NCBI GenBank assembly: GCA_002730975.1
Contig: PCBO01000049.1
Span: 6,943-64,143 of the forward strand
DNA length: 57,201 nt
Source: Opitutia bacterium
Lineage (GTDB): Bacteria; Verrucomicrobiota; Verrucomicrobiia; Opitutales; Seribacteraceae
Direction of reading: 5' to 3'
Under the pieces are notes generated by a model, which was not told the origin of the DNA, did not search any database, and was given only the letters and a program-made list of their open reading frames with translations. Of this stretch, positions 31,007 through 40,700 are shown piece after piece; position 1 is the stretch's first letter, and each line of letters starts with the position of its first letter. A program made the translations under genes and the position numbers.

Positions 31007-34000
31007 TCAGTTACCCTTGGTTTTGAGCGGAGGTGGAGCTGCGTCCTTGTTGCGAAAACCGTACATAGGTAAAAGCCTATAGTAAACTTCCAGGCTCAAG
31101 GTAGCCAAGGTAGTGGAAACCACGCGACCACCCGGCACTGCGTGAGCGGAACCGACGTCCCAGCTCCCGGCCTCTGCTCCATTCTTTTTCTGCAGAAGAG
31201 GAAGGGTTTCCTTGAGTCGCTCGTTCCAGTCCGCCCAGATCGGACCTTGGTGCTGGTAGAGAGCGAGCGTACCATAATAGAGGTAATAGTAGTCGGGAGA
31301 TTTCACGTTGATTTTACGCATTTTGAGGACTTGGGCACTTTCCGGCATCCGCGGGTCAGTCGGTGGAACGAGGTCCAGTTGGCGGCAAAACATTCCCGTC
31401 GCCACCATCGCCGGCTTGTTTTTCTCGGGACCAGTATAACCGTAAATGCCACCATGTCTCCCCCCCCCGGCGTGGTCGAACCATCGACGAGCATTCTCAA
31501 AGACACTTTCCTCCACTTCAATCCCCGCCATACGGGCGCTGTGCAGAGCCATATATTGCCAGCCCGTGACCGATGTATCGGCACCACTGGGACTTGGATT
31601 GTAGCGCCAACCACCCTTGGCTGGATCTTGAGCGGCGATGATCAGTTCGATTGCTTTCTCCGCAGGTTCTTTTAAGGCAGGATCCTTACTGAGCCCATAG
31701 GCTTCACAGAGAGCGATGGCGGCAATACCATGGCAATACATGCGACCACCTCCCCGCAGGTCGCCGTTCTCCTTCTGCTGGGCAATGAGCCATTTGAGCG
31801 CTTTCTGAACTGTACCTTGAAATTTGCCCGGCGTTTTGTGACTGACCCCCCAACCATAGTAACAGAGCAAGGCAAAACCGGCGCTGGCCGTGTCGTAATC
31901 TCCTTTGCCTCCATGCTTTTTCGTATCCCAACGCCCATCGGGCTCCTGATTCCGAGAAAGCCACAGAAGCGCAAGACCGATGGCACGCTCGGTGGCGTCC
32001 GAACCACCGAGTTGCTCAATGACTTCGAGTGAAGGTTTGTCGCGCTGCTTCCGAAGCAAATTGGTAAGGGCCGTCGGGTCCAGAGTATCCTTGGGGGTCT
32101 GCAATTGGCCGGGGAGCAAAGGATCGGTCTCAGGATCAGTCCCCGGAAGATTAAGACTCATGGAAGCAATGGTACCCTTACCGTCGAAGTCCGGAAGGTC
32201 CCCCTTAGCCTCAAGGCCACTATGAGCAACCACAACATCGCCTCCGGTGTCAGTGGTTTCTGCGGCGGCATCTCCGGGTTCGATTTGTTCGACCTCCGTA
32301 GTGCTCTCGGATGCGGTGTTTGCAATTACTGCGCTCTCTTCGGATTTCTTAGTCTCGACCTGCGGAACGGCCTCGGTCGGACGAAACACGTCGGCTAGAG
32401 GATTTGCTCTTTCCTCGGCCTTTTGTATTTCCCCCGGAGCGCTCTCCTCTAGTTCGAGGATTTCCAACTCGGGTATAAAAGTTTCAGGCAATGAGGTAAG
32501 CAGGGGAGAGATTTTATCCGGTTTGGTTACCGGTTCATCCGCTGATTCGGTATTTGCCTTGGACGGACGGACGTCGCTCACCAAAGAAGTCTTGCTGGTT
32601 CTGGTGACTATGGGAGTCGTCTTGGTGTACTCCTGAGCTTCGAGTACAGGGATTTTGAAGTCACTTTCCAGACGGTCTGTGATCAAGGCGATTGGAGTTT
32701 CGGAAACCTTAGCCTCCTCGGGGGTGCTCTCAAGAGCGAGTTCCTCTTGGGCCAAGGCATCTATGCTTATCGCTATTTCGGGCGACTGCGGTTCACCCCC
32801 CGCCGAAAACTCTTTCGTGATCAACCAGATCATCATGAGAAAGAGAACGATCAAGTGGAGAGCAACGGAACCCGCCAAACACTTGTGATATAGATTCGTG
32901 ATGTCTTTCCAGTGCTCCAAAAGGTAGATGAGAGCAGCAAGAGCGGCAAGAGCTAGCAGTACCCACCAGATGATGTTGCCGAGCAACTCCATGAACTGGT
33001 CCCAGCGAGAGAGATCGGTGTACTCGAATACCTCACGAGTCGTCGAACGGTACAGAAGATAACTATCTGGATTAATCTCGCCCGAATTCGACTCTGTCTC
33101 GAAATTCGAACTGAACAACAGATCGAAACCGTCCATCCGCACCGCCGGGTCGGTGGCATCCCCCTTCTTTAAATACAGGTCAACCTTTTCAGGAGGGGAT
33201 TCCTTGCCCCCCGCAACACGACTGATGTATAGACCGAATCCGGCTTCATCATTCCGCTCACGATCCGAAGCCAGAAAAATATGGTCCCCTCGCTTGCTCA
33301 GAGCGGCTTGGATGTCGTCCGCTTTCGAATTAAGGTGGCTTACCGATTCCGCAGCAGAGAATCCCGGTACAGCGGGCGACTGTTCTTCGTCAGGATCGAT
33401 ATCAGGGGTCTGGCGGATTATTCGGGCAACTAGAATATCGTCACCCCTTCCGTTTCGGTCAGAGGAGAAAAACAGACGCTCGCCATCGGCGGAGAGGGCA
33501 GGTCCAAGTTCGTCATTCGATGTATTCACGGATTCCCCGAGAGCCTCGGGAGCACCCCAGCCTTCAGTATTTTTGGGAGCAACGTAAAGATCGTAACCTC
33601 CTTTTCCACCGTCACGATCAGAGGAGAAATAGAGATAATCGCCGTCACGGGAAAAGGCGGGCCCACGGTCATTTGAATCACTGTTGAGGGCAACGATTGC
33701 CTCGGGGCGAGACCAGACGCGTCCGTTCCACTGAGAAAGATACATATCCGTCCCCGTGTCATTATTGTCCCGACGTACAAGAATCATGGTGGTACCATTA
33801 GGGGAGAAGGTGGCCTCCAAGCGGTCGCCCTCTTGATTGACCGCGTCGACCCCATCGGGATTCAAGGGATCCGCCTCTTCGGTAAAAACGTTCTGCACGG
33901 GCTCCTCCCAAAGAACGAAGCGAGCTTTGTCTTCATCCACCCCGACCGAAGTGTTTGCGTCGTCCGTATAGTAGACCCAGACGTTTTGCCGCAAATTGTC

Positions 34001-34108
34001 CCAGATGAACCAAGATATCGTGGCAAAGGCCACCAGTGCGCTCAGTGCTGCAAGCATACGTCCGATGCGGCGCTTGCTGCTAAGTGGTTCCTGTTTGGTG
34101 GAGTCCAT
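31007..34108 (-). CDS. Membrane protein: PD40 propeller, TonB-like helix, long acidic linker and terpene-cyclase-like toroid
   Basis: 1033 residues from the ATG at 34108, 28 bases after the upstream stop; the frame is open earlier but would overlap that gene. TM1 is about 18-38. A PD40 (TolB-like) propeller spans about 80-365, with blades such as GPAFSRDGDYLYFSSDRDGG. TM2 is about 375-397, followed by a short positively charged loop. TM3 (about 410-431, SVALHLIVLFLMMIW) carries Ser414-x-x-x-His418, the TonB/TolA signature. A 250-residue linker rich in Glu, Pro, Thr and Ser spans about 435-690. The C-terminal alpha/alpha toroid of the prenyltransferase/squalene-cyclase repeat type spans about 695-1020 (DGRWDTKKHGG, YYGTLALYQHQGPIW). 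No cyclase DxDD motif was noticed. Probably driven by the ExbB/ExbD encoded upstream (inference). Last gene of the operon. Confidence 0.85.
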   Translation of the reverse strand: MDSTKQEPLSSKRRIGRMLAALSALVAFATISWFIWDNLRQNVWVYYTDDANTSVGVDEDKARFVLWEEPVQNVFTEEADPLNPDGVDAVNQEGDRLEATFSPNGTTMILVRRDNNDTGTDMYLSQWNGRVWSRPEAIVALNSDSNDRGPAFSRDGDYLYFSSDRDGGKGGYDLYVAPKNTEGWGAPEALGESVNTSNDELGPALSADGERLFFSSDRNGRGDDILVARIIRQTPDIDPDEEQSPAVPGFSAAESVSHLNSKADDIQAALSKRGDHIFLASDRERNDEAGFGLYISRVAGGKESPPEKVDLYLKKGDATDPAVRMDGFDLLFSSNFETESNSGEINPDSYLLYRSTTREVFEYTDLSRWDQFMELLGNIIWWVLLALAALAALIYLLEHWKDITNLYHKCLAGSVALHLIVLFLMMIWLITKEFSAGGEPQSPEIAISIDALAQEELALESTPEEAKVSETPIALITDRLESDFKIPVLEAQEYTKTTPIVTRTSKTSLVSDVRPSKANTESADEPVTKPDKISPLLTSLPETFIPELEILELEESAPGEIQKAEERANPLADVFRPTEAVPQVETKKSEESAVIANTASESTTEVEQIEPGDAAAETTDTGGDVVVAHSGLEAKGDLPDFDGKGTIASMSLNLPGTDPETDPLLPGQLQTPKDTLDPTALTNLLRKQRDKPSLEVIEQLGGSDATERAIGLALLWLSRNQEPDGRWDTKKHGGKGDYDTASAGFALLCYYGWGVSHKTPGKFQGTVQKALKWLIAQQKENGDLRGGGRMYCHGIAAIALCEAYGLSKDPALKEPAEKAIELIIAAQDPAKGGWRYNPSPSGADTSVTGWQYMALHSARMAGIEVEESVFENARRWFDHAGGGRHGGIYGYTGPEKNKPAMVATGMFCRQLDLVPPTDPRMPESAQVLKMRKINVKSPDYYYLYYGTLALYQHQGPIWADWNERLKETLPLLQKKNGAEAGSWDVGSAHAVPGGRVVSTTLATLSLEVYYRLLPMYGFRNKDAAPPPLKTKGN

Positions 34109-34136
34109 TGAAATTAAATTATCAACCTGCAGTTGG

Positions 34137-36479
34137 CTAGGCGACTGCCTCGGGTTCATCCTTTGGGGACAAGGGTTTCCTGAAGGCGCGTCGTGACAGA
34201 TAAAAAAGAAGAACGCCGGACAGCACGAAAGCAATCAACCAGCCCGCATTGCGACCGAACCATGCCGAGGTAGGCATAGTTGAATAATTGTAGCGACGAA
34301 GCACTCGCTTGCTTTTTGCGTGGTAAAGTCCGAAGTCGTCGCCCGCTCGGTCGGAGTTAAATAAAAGATGAAAGCCGGCCATGCGGGTGGCGGGATGGCT
34401 TTCGTTGAACTTGCCGTTGATTTCCTCACCGAGATTCGAAGGTGGCTTGGGAATGTTCTGAATAAGTCTGGAACGGTAAATATCCGATCCGCCGAACCCT
34501 TCCTCACGATTCGAGGCGAAATATAGGAAATCGCCATGGTCGGTTATGACCGGGGCGCTGTCGTTATTCGGAGAACTGAGAACCGGCAGGTGCTTGGCAT
34601 GGCGAAAAATCGGCGTCGCCGGTAAAGCATCTCCCTCAATCACGTCCAGGCTAGGCCCTGCGGGGTCAGGCTCGAAACCAAGCCCGTAAAGAGGCGTGTA
34701 GCGGTAATGAGCCTCGAGACAGAGAGTCACCAAAGAGGTCATGATCACCTGGCCCATGGCGCCTGCATGCGGACCGCTAAGCTGCCAAGATCCATCAGGG
34801 GCTTGTGCCTTAAGGTATTCCGCCTGCATTTTCTTGATCCATTTGCGCCATACGGGTCCCTGGTGCTGGTAGGCGGCCAGCGTGCCGTAGTAAGCGTAAT
34901 AGATGTCGGCCAGATTAAATCCGACTCCATCGAGTATAAGAGCCGATTCAAAGGCCTTAGCAGCGTTCGCCGAGGAACGGGTGAGCTGGGCGCAGAAGAA
35001 GCCGACCGCGTTCATTGCATGCTTGCCGGAGTTACCCTTGCCTGGAGAATCGGTGTAGCCGTAAGACCCCCCGTCCTTACCGCCACCGACAATCTCAAGG
35101 AACCCCCTCACTCCTTCCCAGGTTTTTTTCGGGATAGGGATACCTGACATGTCTCCACTGGCCAGTGCCATGACCATCCAGCCGCTAACCGACAAGTCGC
35201 CTCGGTCTCCCGGCTTGTATCGCCAACCGCCTTCCTCGTGCTGGGAATCGACGATGAAATCGATGACGCCTTGCGCCATTGGTCGTAAATCCGGGTCTTT
35301 CGTTACGCCATAAGCCTCGACCAGTGCGAGGGCTGCGATGCCATGATCGTACATATTGCCCTTACCGCGCATGTCTCCGATACCGGTCTCCTGAGCCTTG
35401 AGCCAGTCGAGACCACGCCTGACATTGTCTTGATACTTGCATTGCTGGTCATGACGTTCTCCTCGTCCATAGAGGGCAAGAAGACTGAAGGCGGTCGCGG
35501 AAACGTCATGCCCTGCTTGACCTCCGGTCTTCTTGATATCCCATCGACCGTCTTCCTCCTGCTGGGAGACAATGTAGGCAAGTGCCTTGTCGACAGCTGT
35601 TTCGGTTTCATTCGAACCACCCAGTTTAGCCATCACCTCGGAATCCTTTAGGGCGCCTTCACGTAGAGAGTAGAGCATACTGAGCTGACGTTCGACGATC
35701 AGTCCGGACAACTTGTCCCCAGCGACGTCAGCCGAATAAAGGTCAAAATCAACCTTTCGGTCCGCTACGTCGGCAAGTTGCTCGACTTCGGCCGCCTTGA
35801 CCGCTTCCTTTTCGCTAATGTCCGCAGCTTGATGCGGACGATTAGAGGCAAAGAATACCGTAAGTCCATCCGGAGTGATGGCCGGGTCGATTTCATCGAA
35901 AGGAGTATTCACCCTAGTGGTAAGAGGCAACGGCCATGCATATTCGACACCATCCCATTTCGAGATCCAGATATCTTTGCCGCCCTGCCCTCCCGGTCGG
36001 TCGCTGGTAAAGGCAAGCAAGTTGCCATCGCCGCTAAGAGCAGGCGAGGTCTCGTGAAACTTACTGTTCAGGGCACGCATCGGGCGGGATTCGCCCCAGT
36101 TGTTACCGTCCCAGAGACGAAGGAAAAGGTTCGAATTATTGCCGTCGACGTCGCTGGCGTAGACCATGCGAGAACCATCCGACGAGATCGCCGTTTGGTC
36201 TATGTAATCACCCGAAGCATTAACTTCGCGAACAGCTTCCGCCTTGTCCCAGAGTACGTAACCGGGCTCTACGTCTCTTGCTACTTTTTCTACCGCAATA
36301 CTATCGGTGTACTTATGCCAACGCCAAGGTTCCAAGTAAGACAAACTCCAGATAGCCGCTCCGAGCACGATGGCAAGAGCCCCCCAAGCGTAAATTTTGT
36401 AACGTCGCCTGCGAGTCAAACCTAAGAAAGGCTTGGCCTCTTCCTCGGCTTTGTCTCCGTCTGTTTTAGTCTCAGGCAT
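34137..36479 (-). CDS. Membrane protein: PD40 propeller with a terpene-cyclase-like toroid inserted in it
   Basis: 780 residues. TM1 is about 28-49 (KIYAWGALAIVLGAAIWSL), preceded by a charged cytoplasmic tail. The first PD40 blades are at about 85-255 (GDGNLLAFTSDRPGGQGGKD). An alpha/alpha toroid of the prenyltransferase/squalene-cyclase repeat type follows (about 285-620, DGRWDIKKTGGQ, MYDHGIAALALVEAYG, YYGTLAAYQHQGPVW). The remaining PD40 blades are at about 640-735 (DHGDFLYFASNREEGFGGSD), and a C-terminal TM at about 747-765. With both ends cytoplasmic, propeller and toroid would face the periplasm. It is a paralogue of the next gene, with the toroid in a different place. It starts 11 bases after exbD. 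The family is often labelled squalene-oxidase-repeat protein; enzymatic activity is doubtful. Confidence 0.85.
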   Translation of the reverse strand: MPETKTDGDKAEEEAKPFLGLTRRRRYKIYAWGALAIVLGAAIWSLSYLEPWRWHKYTDSIAVEKVARDVEPGYVLWDKAEAVREVNASGDYIDQTAISSDGSRMVYASDVDGNNSNLFLRLWDGNNWGESRPMRALNSKFHETSPALSGDGNLLAFTSDRPGGQGGKDIWISKWDGVEYAWPLPLTTRVNTPFDEIDPAITPDGLTVFFASNRPHQAADISEKEAVKAAEVEQLADVADRKVDFDLYSADVAGDKLSGLIVERQLSMLYSLREGALKDSEVMAKLGGSNETETAVDKALAYIVSQQEEDGRWDIKKTGGQAGHDVSATAFSLLALYGRGERHDQQCKYQDNVRRGLDWLKAQETGIGDMRGKGNMYDHGIAALALVEAYGVTKDPDLRPMAQGVIDFIVDSQHEEGGWRYKPGDRGDLSVSGWMVMALASGDMSGIPIPKKTWEGVRGFLEIVGGGKDGGSYGYTDSPGKGNSGKHAMNAVGFFCAQLTRSSANAAKAFESALILDGVGFNLADIYYAYYGTLAAYQHQGPVWRKWIKKMQAEYLKAQAPDGSWQLSGPHAGAMGQVIMTSLVTLCLEAHYRYTPLYGLGFEPDPAGPSLDVIEGDALPATPIFRHAKHLPVLSSPNNDSAPVITDHGDFLYFASNREEGFGGSDIYRSRLIQNIPKPPSNLGEEINGKFNESHPATRMAGFHLLFNSDRAGDDFGLYHAKSKRVLRRYNYSTMPTSAWFGRNAGWLIAFVLSGVLLFYLSRRAFRKPLSPKDEPEAVA

Positions 36480-36490
36480 TTCAGATCGTT

Positions 36491-36910
36491 TTACTTTTCC
36501 GTTTTTACGGCAATATTAGCTTTGGGTACGCCAACAGACCTGCAAATCGACATCACGTTTGCCAGATAGAGGTGTTTGGCATCCTGATCGCTACGGATTA
36601 ACACCTTCAGGTCGGGTTTCTTTTTTACCTCTGCATCCATCCAAACCTCGATTTGCTCTTCAGTCACCTGTTTGCCCATGAGGACGTAAGCTCCGGTTTT
36701 CCGAATATTGATCTTGGCCAAGTTACCCGTCGACTGGGTCAAGGATTGATTTCGAGCATCGACCGGCAAGTTCACCATGTGATCGATTTCCTCTTCCTTG
36801 AAAGTAGTGGTGACGAGGAAGAAAATGATTAGGATGAACATCACGTCCAGCATGCTGGATATATTGATGATTTCCCCCTCCGAAGAAGAACTTTTGCGCC
36901 GGCAGTTCAT
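36491..36910 (-). CDS. exbD: ExbD/TolR family proton-channel subunit
   Basis: 139 residues. A short cytoplasmic N-terminus (NCRRKSSSSEGEIINISS) leads into one membrane helix (about 19-40, MLDVMFILIIFFLVTTTF). Asp22 in LDVM matches the essential proton-carrying Asp25 of E. coli ExbD. The periplasmic domain (about 45-139) has the usual pattern ending VGVPKANIAVKTEK. With ExbB it forms the proton-driven motor that energises TonB- or TolA-type proteins. Its ATG overlaps the exbB stop by 4 bases (ATGA), so the two are translationally coupled. Confidence 0.94.
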   Translation of the reverse strand: MNCRRKSSSSEGEIINISSMLDVMFILIIFFLVTTTFKEEEIDHMVNLPVDARNQSLTQSTGNLAKINIRKTGAYVLMGKQVTEEQIEVWMDAEVKKKPDLKVLIRSDQDAKHLYLANVMSICRSVGVPKANIAVKTEK

Positions 36911-37764
36911 GACTCGTCGGCAGTGGACTCGGTCGATTTCTTGGCGGCAGGTTTCTTCGCCGCTGCCTTGGCCGCTGGTTTTCTCGTCGTCGTTTTCTTG
37001 ACCGCCACCTTACCTGAAGCAAGAGCGTGAGTGACGATAAATTCAGTGCCCGCCTCGTCTATATGATCGATCGCGCGATCCGCTCGAGTGGACAACCACT
37101 GAAAGAGCAACAAAACGGGGATGGCGATGGTCAGACCGGCTGCAGTACTGACAAGAGCCTGATAAATGCCGTTAGCCAAATCAGCGGTCTTAGCCGCTCC
37201 ACCACTGGACGCGGTTTTCTGAAAAGCGTCAATCATGCCGTAAACAGTGCCAAGCAAGCCAAGAAGGGGACAAACCCCGGCAATAACCGAGAGAGGTCGC
37301 ACGCTTCGCTTAATTTTTTCGGCCTCACGACTTCCGGCGTCTTCGATCGCTTTGCCGATGGCCTCATGGCCCTCGTTCCGCCACTGAACTCCGGCCTTGA
37401 AAACATGACCTGCGGCACCTCCCGATTCGTCGCAAAAGTCTTCGGCCGACTTGCCGCTGGGGTCGCTGTTCCATGCATCGCCGAAACCGCTGAGAAAACC
37501 TTCAGGCAATACGCGTTCTTTCTTTAAGGAAATAAAACGCTCGATACCAAGAGCCACAGCGAGGATTGACGCTATCGCCAGAGGTATCATGACCGGTCCG
37601 CCCTTCTTCACCAAGGCGAACATTGTGTCGTTCTCGTCACCAGCTCCGGCCCCGACCTCAGCGGCCATTGCAAATGAAGAGAAGGCAAGGAAGATAAAGG
37701 CCCCGATAGATAAGGCATTGCGCCCGCTTATAAGTGACATTGGATTGCTGTTATTGATTTTCAT
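36907..37764 (-). CDS. exbB: MotA/TolQ/ExbB family proton-channel subunit with Lys/Ala-rich tail
   Basis: 285 residues. An N-terminal signal or first helix (about 18-34, GAFIFLAFSSFAMAAE) is followed by a membrane helix at about 56-75 and a cytoplasmic domain. Two conserved helices follow: around PLLGLLGTVYGMIDAF (about 160-180) and LVSTAAGLTIAIPVLLLF (about 205-225), the channel core of the family. The C-terminus (about 252-285) is a low-complexity Lys/Ala/Thr tail with the repeat AAKKPAAKK, resembling histone H1 or bacterial nucleoid proteins. The tail is cytoplasmic by topology. It follows the TPR gene by 23 bases. Confidence 0.93.
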   Translation of the reverse strand: MKINNSNPMSLISGRNALSIGAFIFLAFSSFAMAAEVGAGAGDENDTMFALVKKGGPVMIPLAIASILAVALGIERFISLKKERVLPEGFLSGFGDAWNSDPSGKSAEDFCDESGGAAGHVFKAGVQWRNEGHEAIGKAIEDAGSREAEKIKRSVRPLSVIAGVCPLLGLLGTVYGMIDAFQKTASSGGAAKTADLANGIYQALVSTAAGLTIAIPVLLLFQWLSTRADRAIDHIDEAGTEFIVTHALASGKVAVKKTTTRKPAAKAAAKKPAAKKSTESTADES

Positions 37765-37787
37765 GGTGTTTGGATTGAAAAGTATGT

Positions 37788-40700
37788 TTAGCCGGAACGG
37801 AGCTGGTCTAGGTATTGGCGTGCGACGATCGCCGCCTTTTCCTCGCCATAGCGAGTAATTACCTCCTTGAAGCGCTGCACGGCATCCTCACGTTTTTTTT
37901 GCGCAAGCAGAACGCGTCCCATTTCCAGCACTGACTTGGCCCGCCAACTAGGATATTTCTTGAAATTGATCTCAATATTTACGAATTCTGCGACTGCTTG
38001 CTCGTATTGCTGCATATTGAAATAACATTCACCGGTTTGAAACCTTCCGCGCACCGTCCAAAGGTCCACTTTTCTCTGATCAATAAAGAGTTTGCCGTAC
38101 TCTGCGATGGCTTCCTTGTGCTTGTCGCTATTCTCAAGGGCGTAACCAAGCCCAAACTGAGCATTGCGCAACCACTTGCTTTGACCGAAACGCCTCAAGA
38201 ACTCTCGATAGGTTTTGACGGCTTTCGTGTGCTCCCCCGTAAGAGCCTGAGTTTCGCCTAGACGCATGGTGATGGTCTCCGCTAAGACGGGATCCAATCC
38301 GGAAATCTTAGCAGCGGCGGCAAAATGGTCTCGGGCCGGCAAAGTCTCCTTAATAATGAATCGCGACTCTCCGGCCTGAAAAAGCATGGAGGCGCGCAAT
38401 TTTGATTTCGGGTAGTCCACGAGAAGTTGCTCGAACATTTTTGCAGCGAGCTCATGATCCTTTTTCTTGAAGTGGGCGCTAGCCAATTGAATGCGGATGG
38501 ACTCCTTAAGGGATTCATCCTCGACCGTCTTCAACGTCGCCGTCAACTCGGTTATAACTTTTTCCTGAGCGCCGACATCAATATTGAGCTCTGCCATCTC
38601 GCTCTGAACCTTGACTATCAGCGGACTCTTCGGGTGCGTAGCGAGCAATTTCTCATAGAGCTCGGTGGCTTCCTTGTTTCGCTTTCGGGCCCGCTCGGCC
38701 CATGCCCATTCGTAGAGAGCTTGGTCGGCAAACTCCGATTTCGGATATTCCTCGGTTACTCGCTTGAAGTAGGTGGATGCATTTGCCCAGTCTTTCAGCT
38801 TGGCTGCTGACAAACCCGAATAGTAGACCACCAGCGACAACTTCTCATGCTCCTTAAACTGCTTGAGCATCTTGGGAAAGTGCTTTGTGGCCACTACAAA
38901 GTTCTCGGCGTTTATCAAAGATATTCCATGTTGCAAGGCGGCGTCGGAACCAAGTGGATCATTGTGCGGAACTTTGGAAAAATGCTCGGACGCTTCTTCA
39001 TACTTTTTCTGGGTCGCATTGACCCAACCCAAATAATAATTCACACGCGTGCGCTGGTCGGGAGCTGTCTTATTAAAGGGCGCAACGTTTTCCTTGTCCT
39101 CCTTCAGAAACCGCTCGAGAGCGGTTCGGGCTCGGCTTAAATCACCCGTTTGAAAGGAGAGCCGACCTTGTTCGGAAAGAGCTAGGGGCATATGGGGGGT
39201 GACTTCGGGATAAAAATCGACCAAGGTGAGCAAGTGCCCAAGAGCCAAGTCCCGTTCCCCCAAACGGTCGTAGGCCACAGCCAACTGAATGAGCGCGGTA
39301 TCGAGGTTCGGACCCATTGTAACCTTGGGCTTTTTCTTCTCTTTGGTTTCGACGCATTGGGCGACGAAATCTTCAAGTGGCTGCAGGGAAGCCTTCCACT
39401 TTTCTTGACGGAAATGACAATCACCCACGACAAACGACAATTGGGCAAAAAACTGGCCTTCGGGCTTCTGGGCCAGCAATGGTCCCGCACTGGCAAGAGC
39501 CTGAGGCCAACGCTTTGCAAGGTGATGGATCTGGGCAATGCGCATCCGAGCGACAAAGACGCTGGCATGGTCCTTGTGCGCATTGATAAATTCCGTGAAT
39601 GCCTTGGCCGCTTCGTCTCCGCGGTTGAGCAGGTACAGATTCTCACCACGAAGAAAACGAGTATCTCCTGCTAGAGAATGATCAGAAAAAGCTTTAAGAA
39701 AAGCGTTGGCGGCGTTGAAACTATTCTCAAATTCCTTAAGCTTGTGCATGCAGGTGGCGCGTTGCGCCATGACCTCAGCCATTTGCCCGAAGACACGCCG
39801 ACTCTCAATTTGCTGCAACGCCGCTTGAGCAAGTTTCCAGTCGGGAGTCTTGCTACCGATGAGGGCATTGGCATAATCGAATTGGATATCGTCAATAAGT
39901 GGCAATTTGTTCGCCTTATTGCCCAGACGCTTAATGTAATCGCCTAAAATTTGGGCGGATCGGTCGAAGTTGTCCTGACGCCTAGAAAAAACCCTCGCCC
40001 ACCAAAGGTTGGACCGTGCATTCACCGGGCTATCGCCCATCGCAAGAGGAGAAAACTTTTTGTCCGCCTTTGCATATTCTTCCAATTCGAGAAGAGAACG
40101 AGCCACAAAGAACTTGGCATCTTCGACATATGGAGCAGGTTTGCCTTTTTCATCTGGTTTGGCCAGTTTCAGATAAGCTTCGAAATCCAGTATCGCGATC
40201 TCGTATTTCTTGAGTCGAAAACGCGTAAAGCCCAGCTGATATTGACACTCAGCTCCATCGTGTCCGGACATTCCGGGAAGAGCTGCAGCAAAGGCTGACT
40301 CTGCCTTCTCGTAATCCTTCAATATCGTGTGACACTCCCCAAGAAGATAGGCGGAAAGGGTTTTCCATTGGGGAGAAGTCTCCAATGCGGAAACCTTCGC
40401 AAGCGATTCGACGGCTTCCTGCGTTTTTTTCGTTTGATAGAATGCAAAACCACGCTGGTATAGGGCTCGTGCCGCCTGACTGGCACTGGGCTTGGAAGCC
40501 GACAACTTGCCAGTCCACTCAACAACCAATGCCCATTCCGACTTTTCAAAGGAAACATCGCAAATTGCAGCTAGAGCGGCAGTCTTGAAGGACGGGTTCT
40601 TCAGATTATTCAGATGAGCGATAAAAAGTTTCCGTGCCTCTTCTTTAAGGCCCGAGTTCATCATGCATTGGCTCTGGAGCATGATCAGTCGTTCACGATT

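Noticed and set aside
31007..36479. Hopanoid or squalene biosynthesis role for the two toroid proteins
   Set aside because: The toroid repeats resemble the terpene-cyclase fold, but no DxDD catalytic motif was seen, the domains appear periplasmic, and no other isoprenoid gene is nearby.
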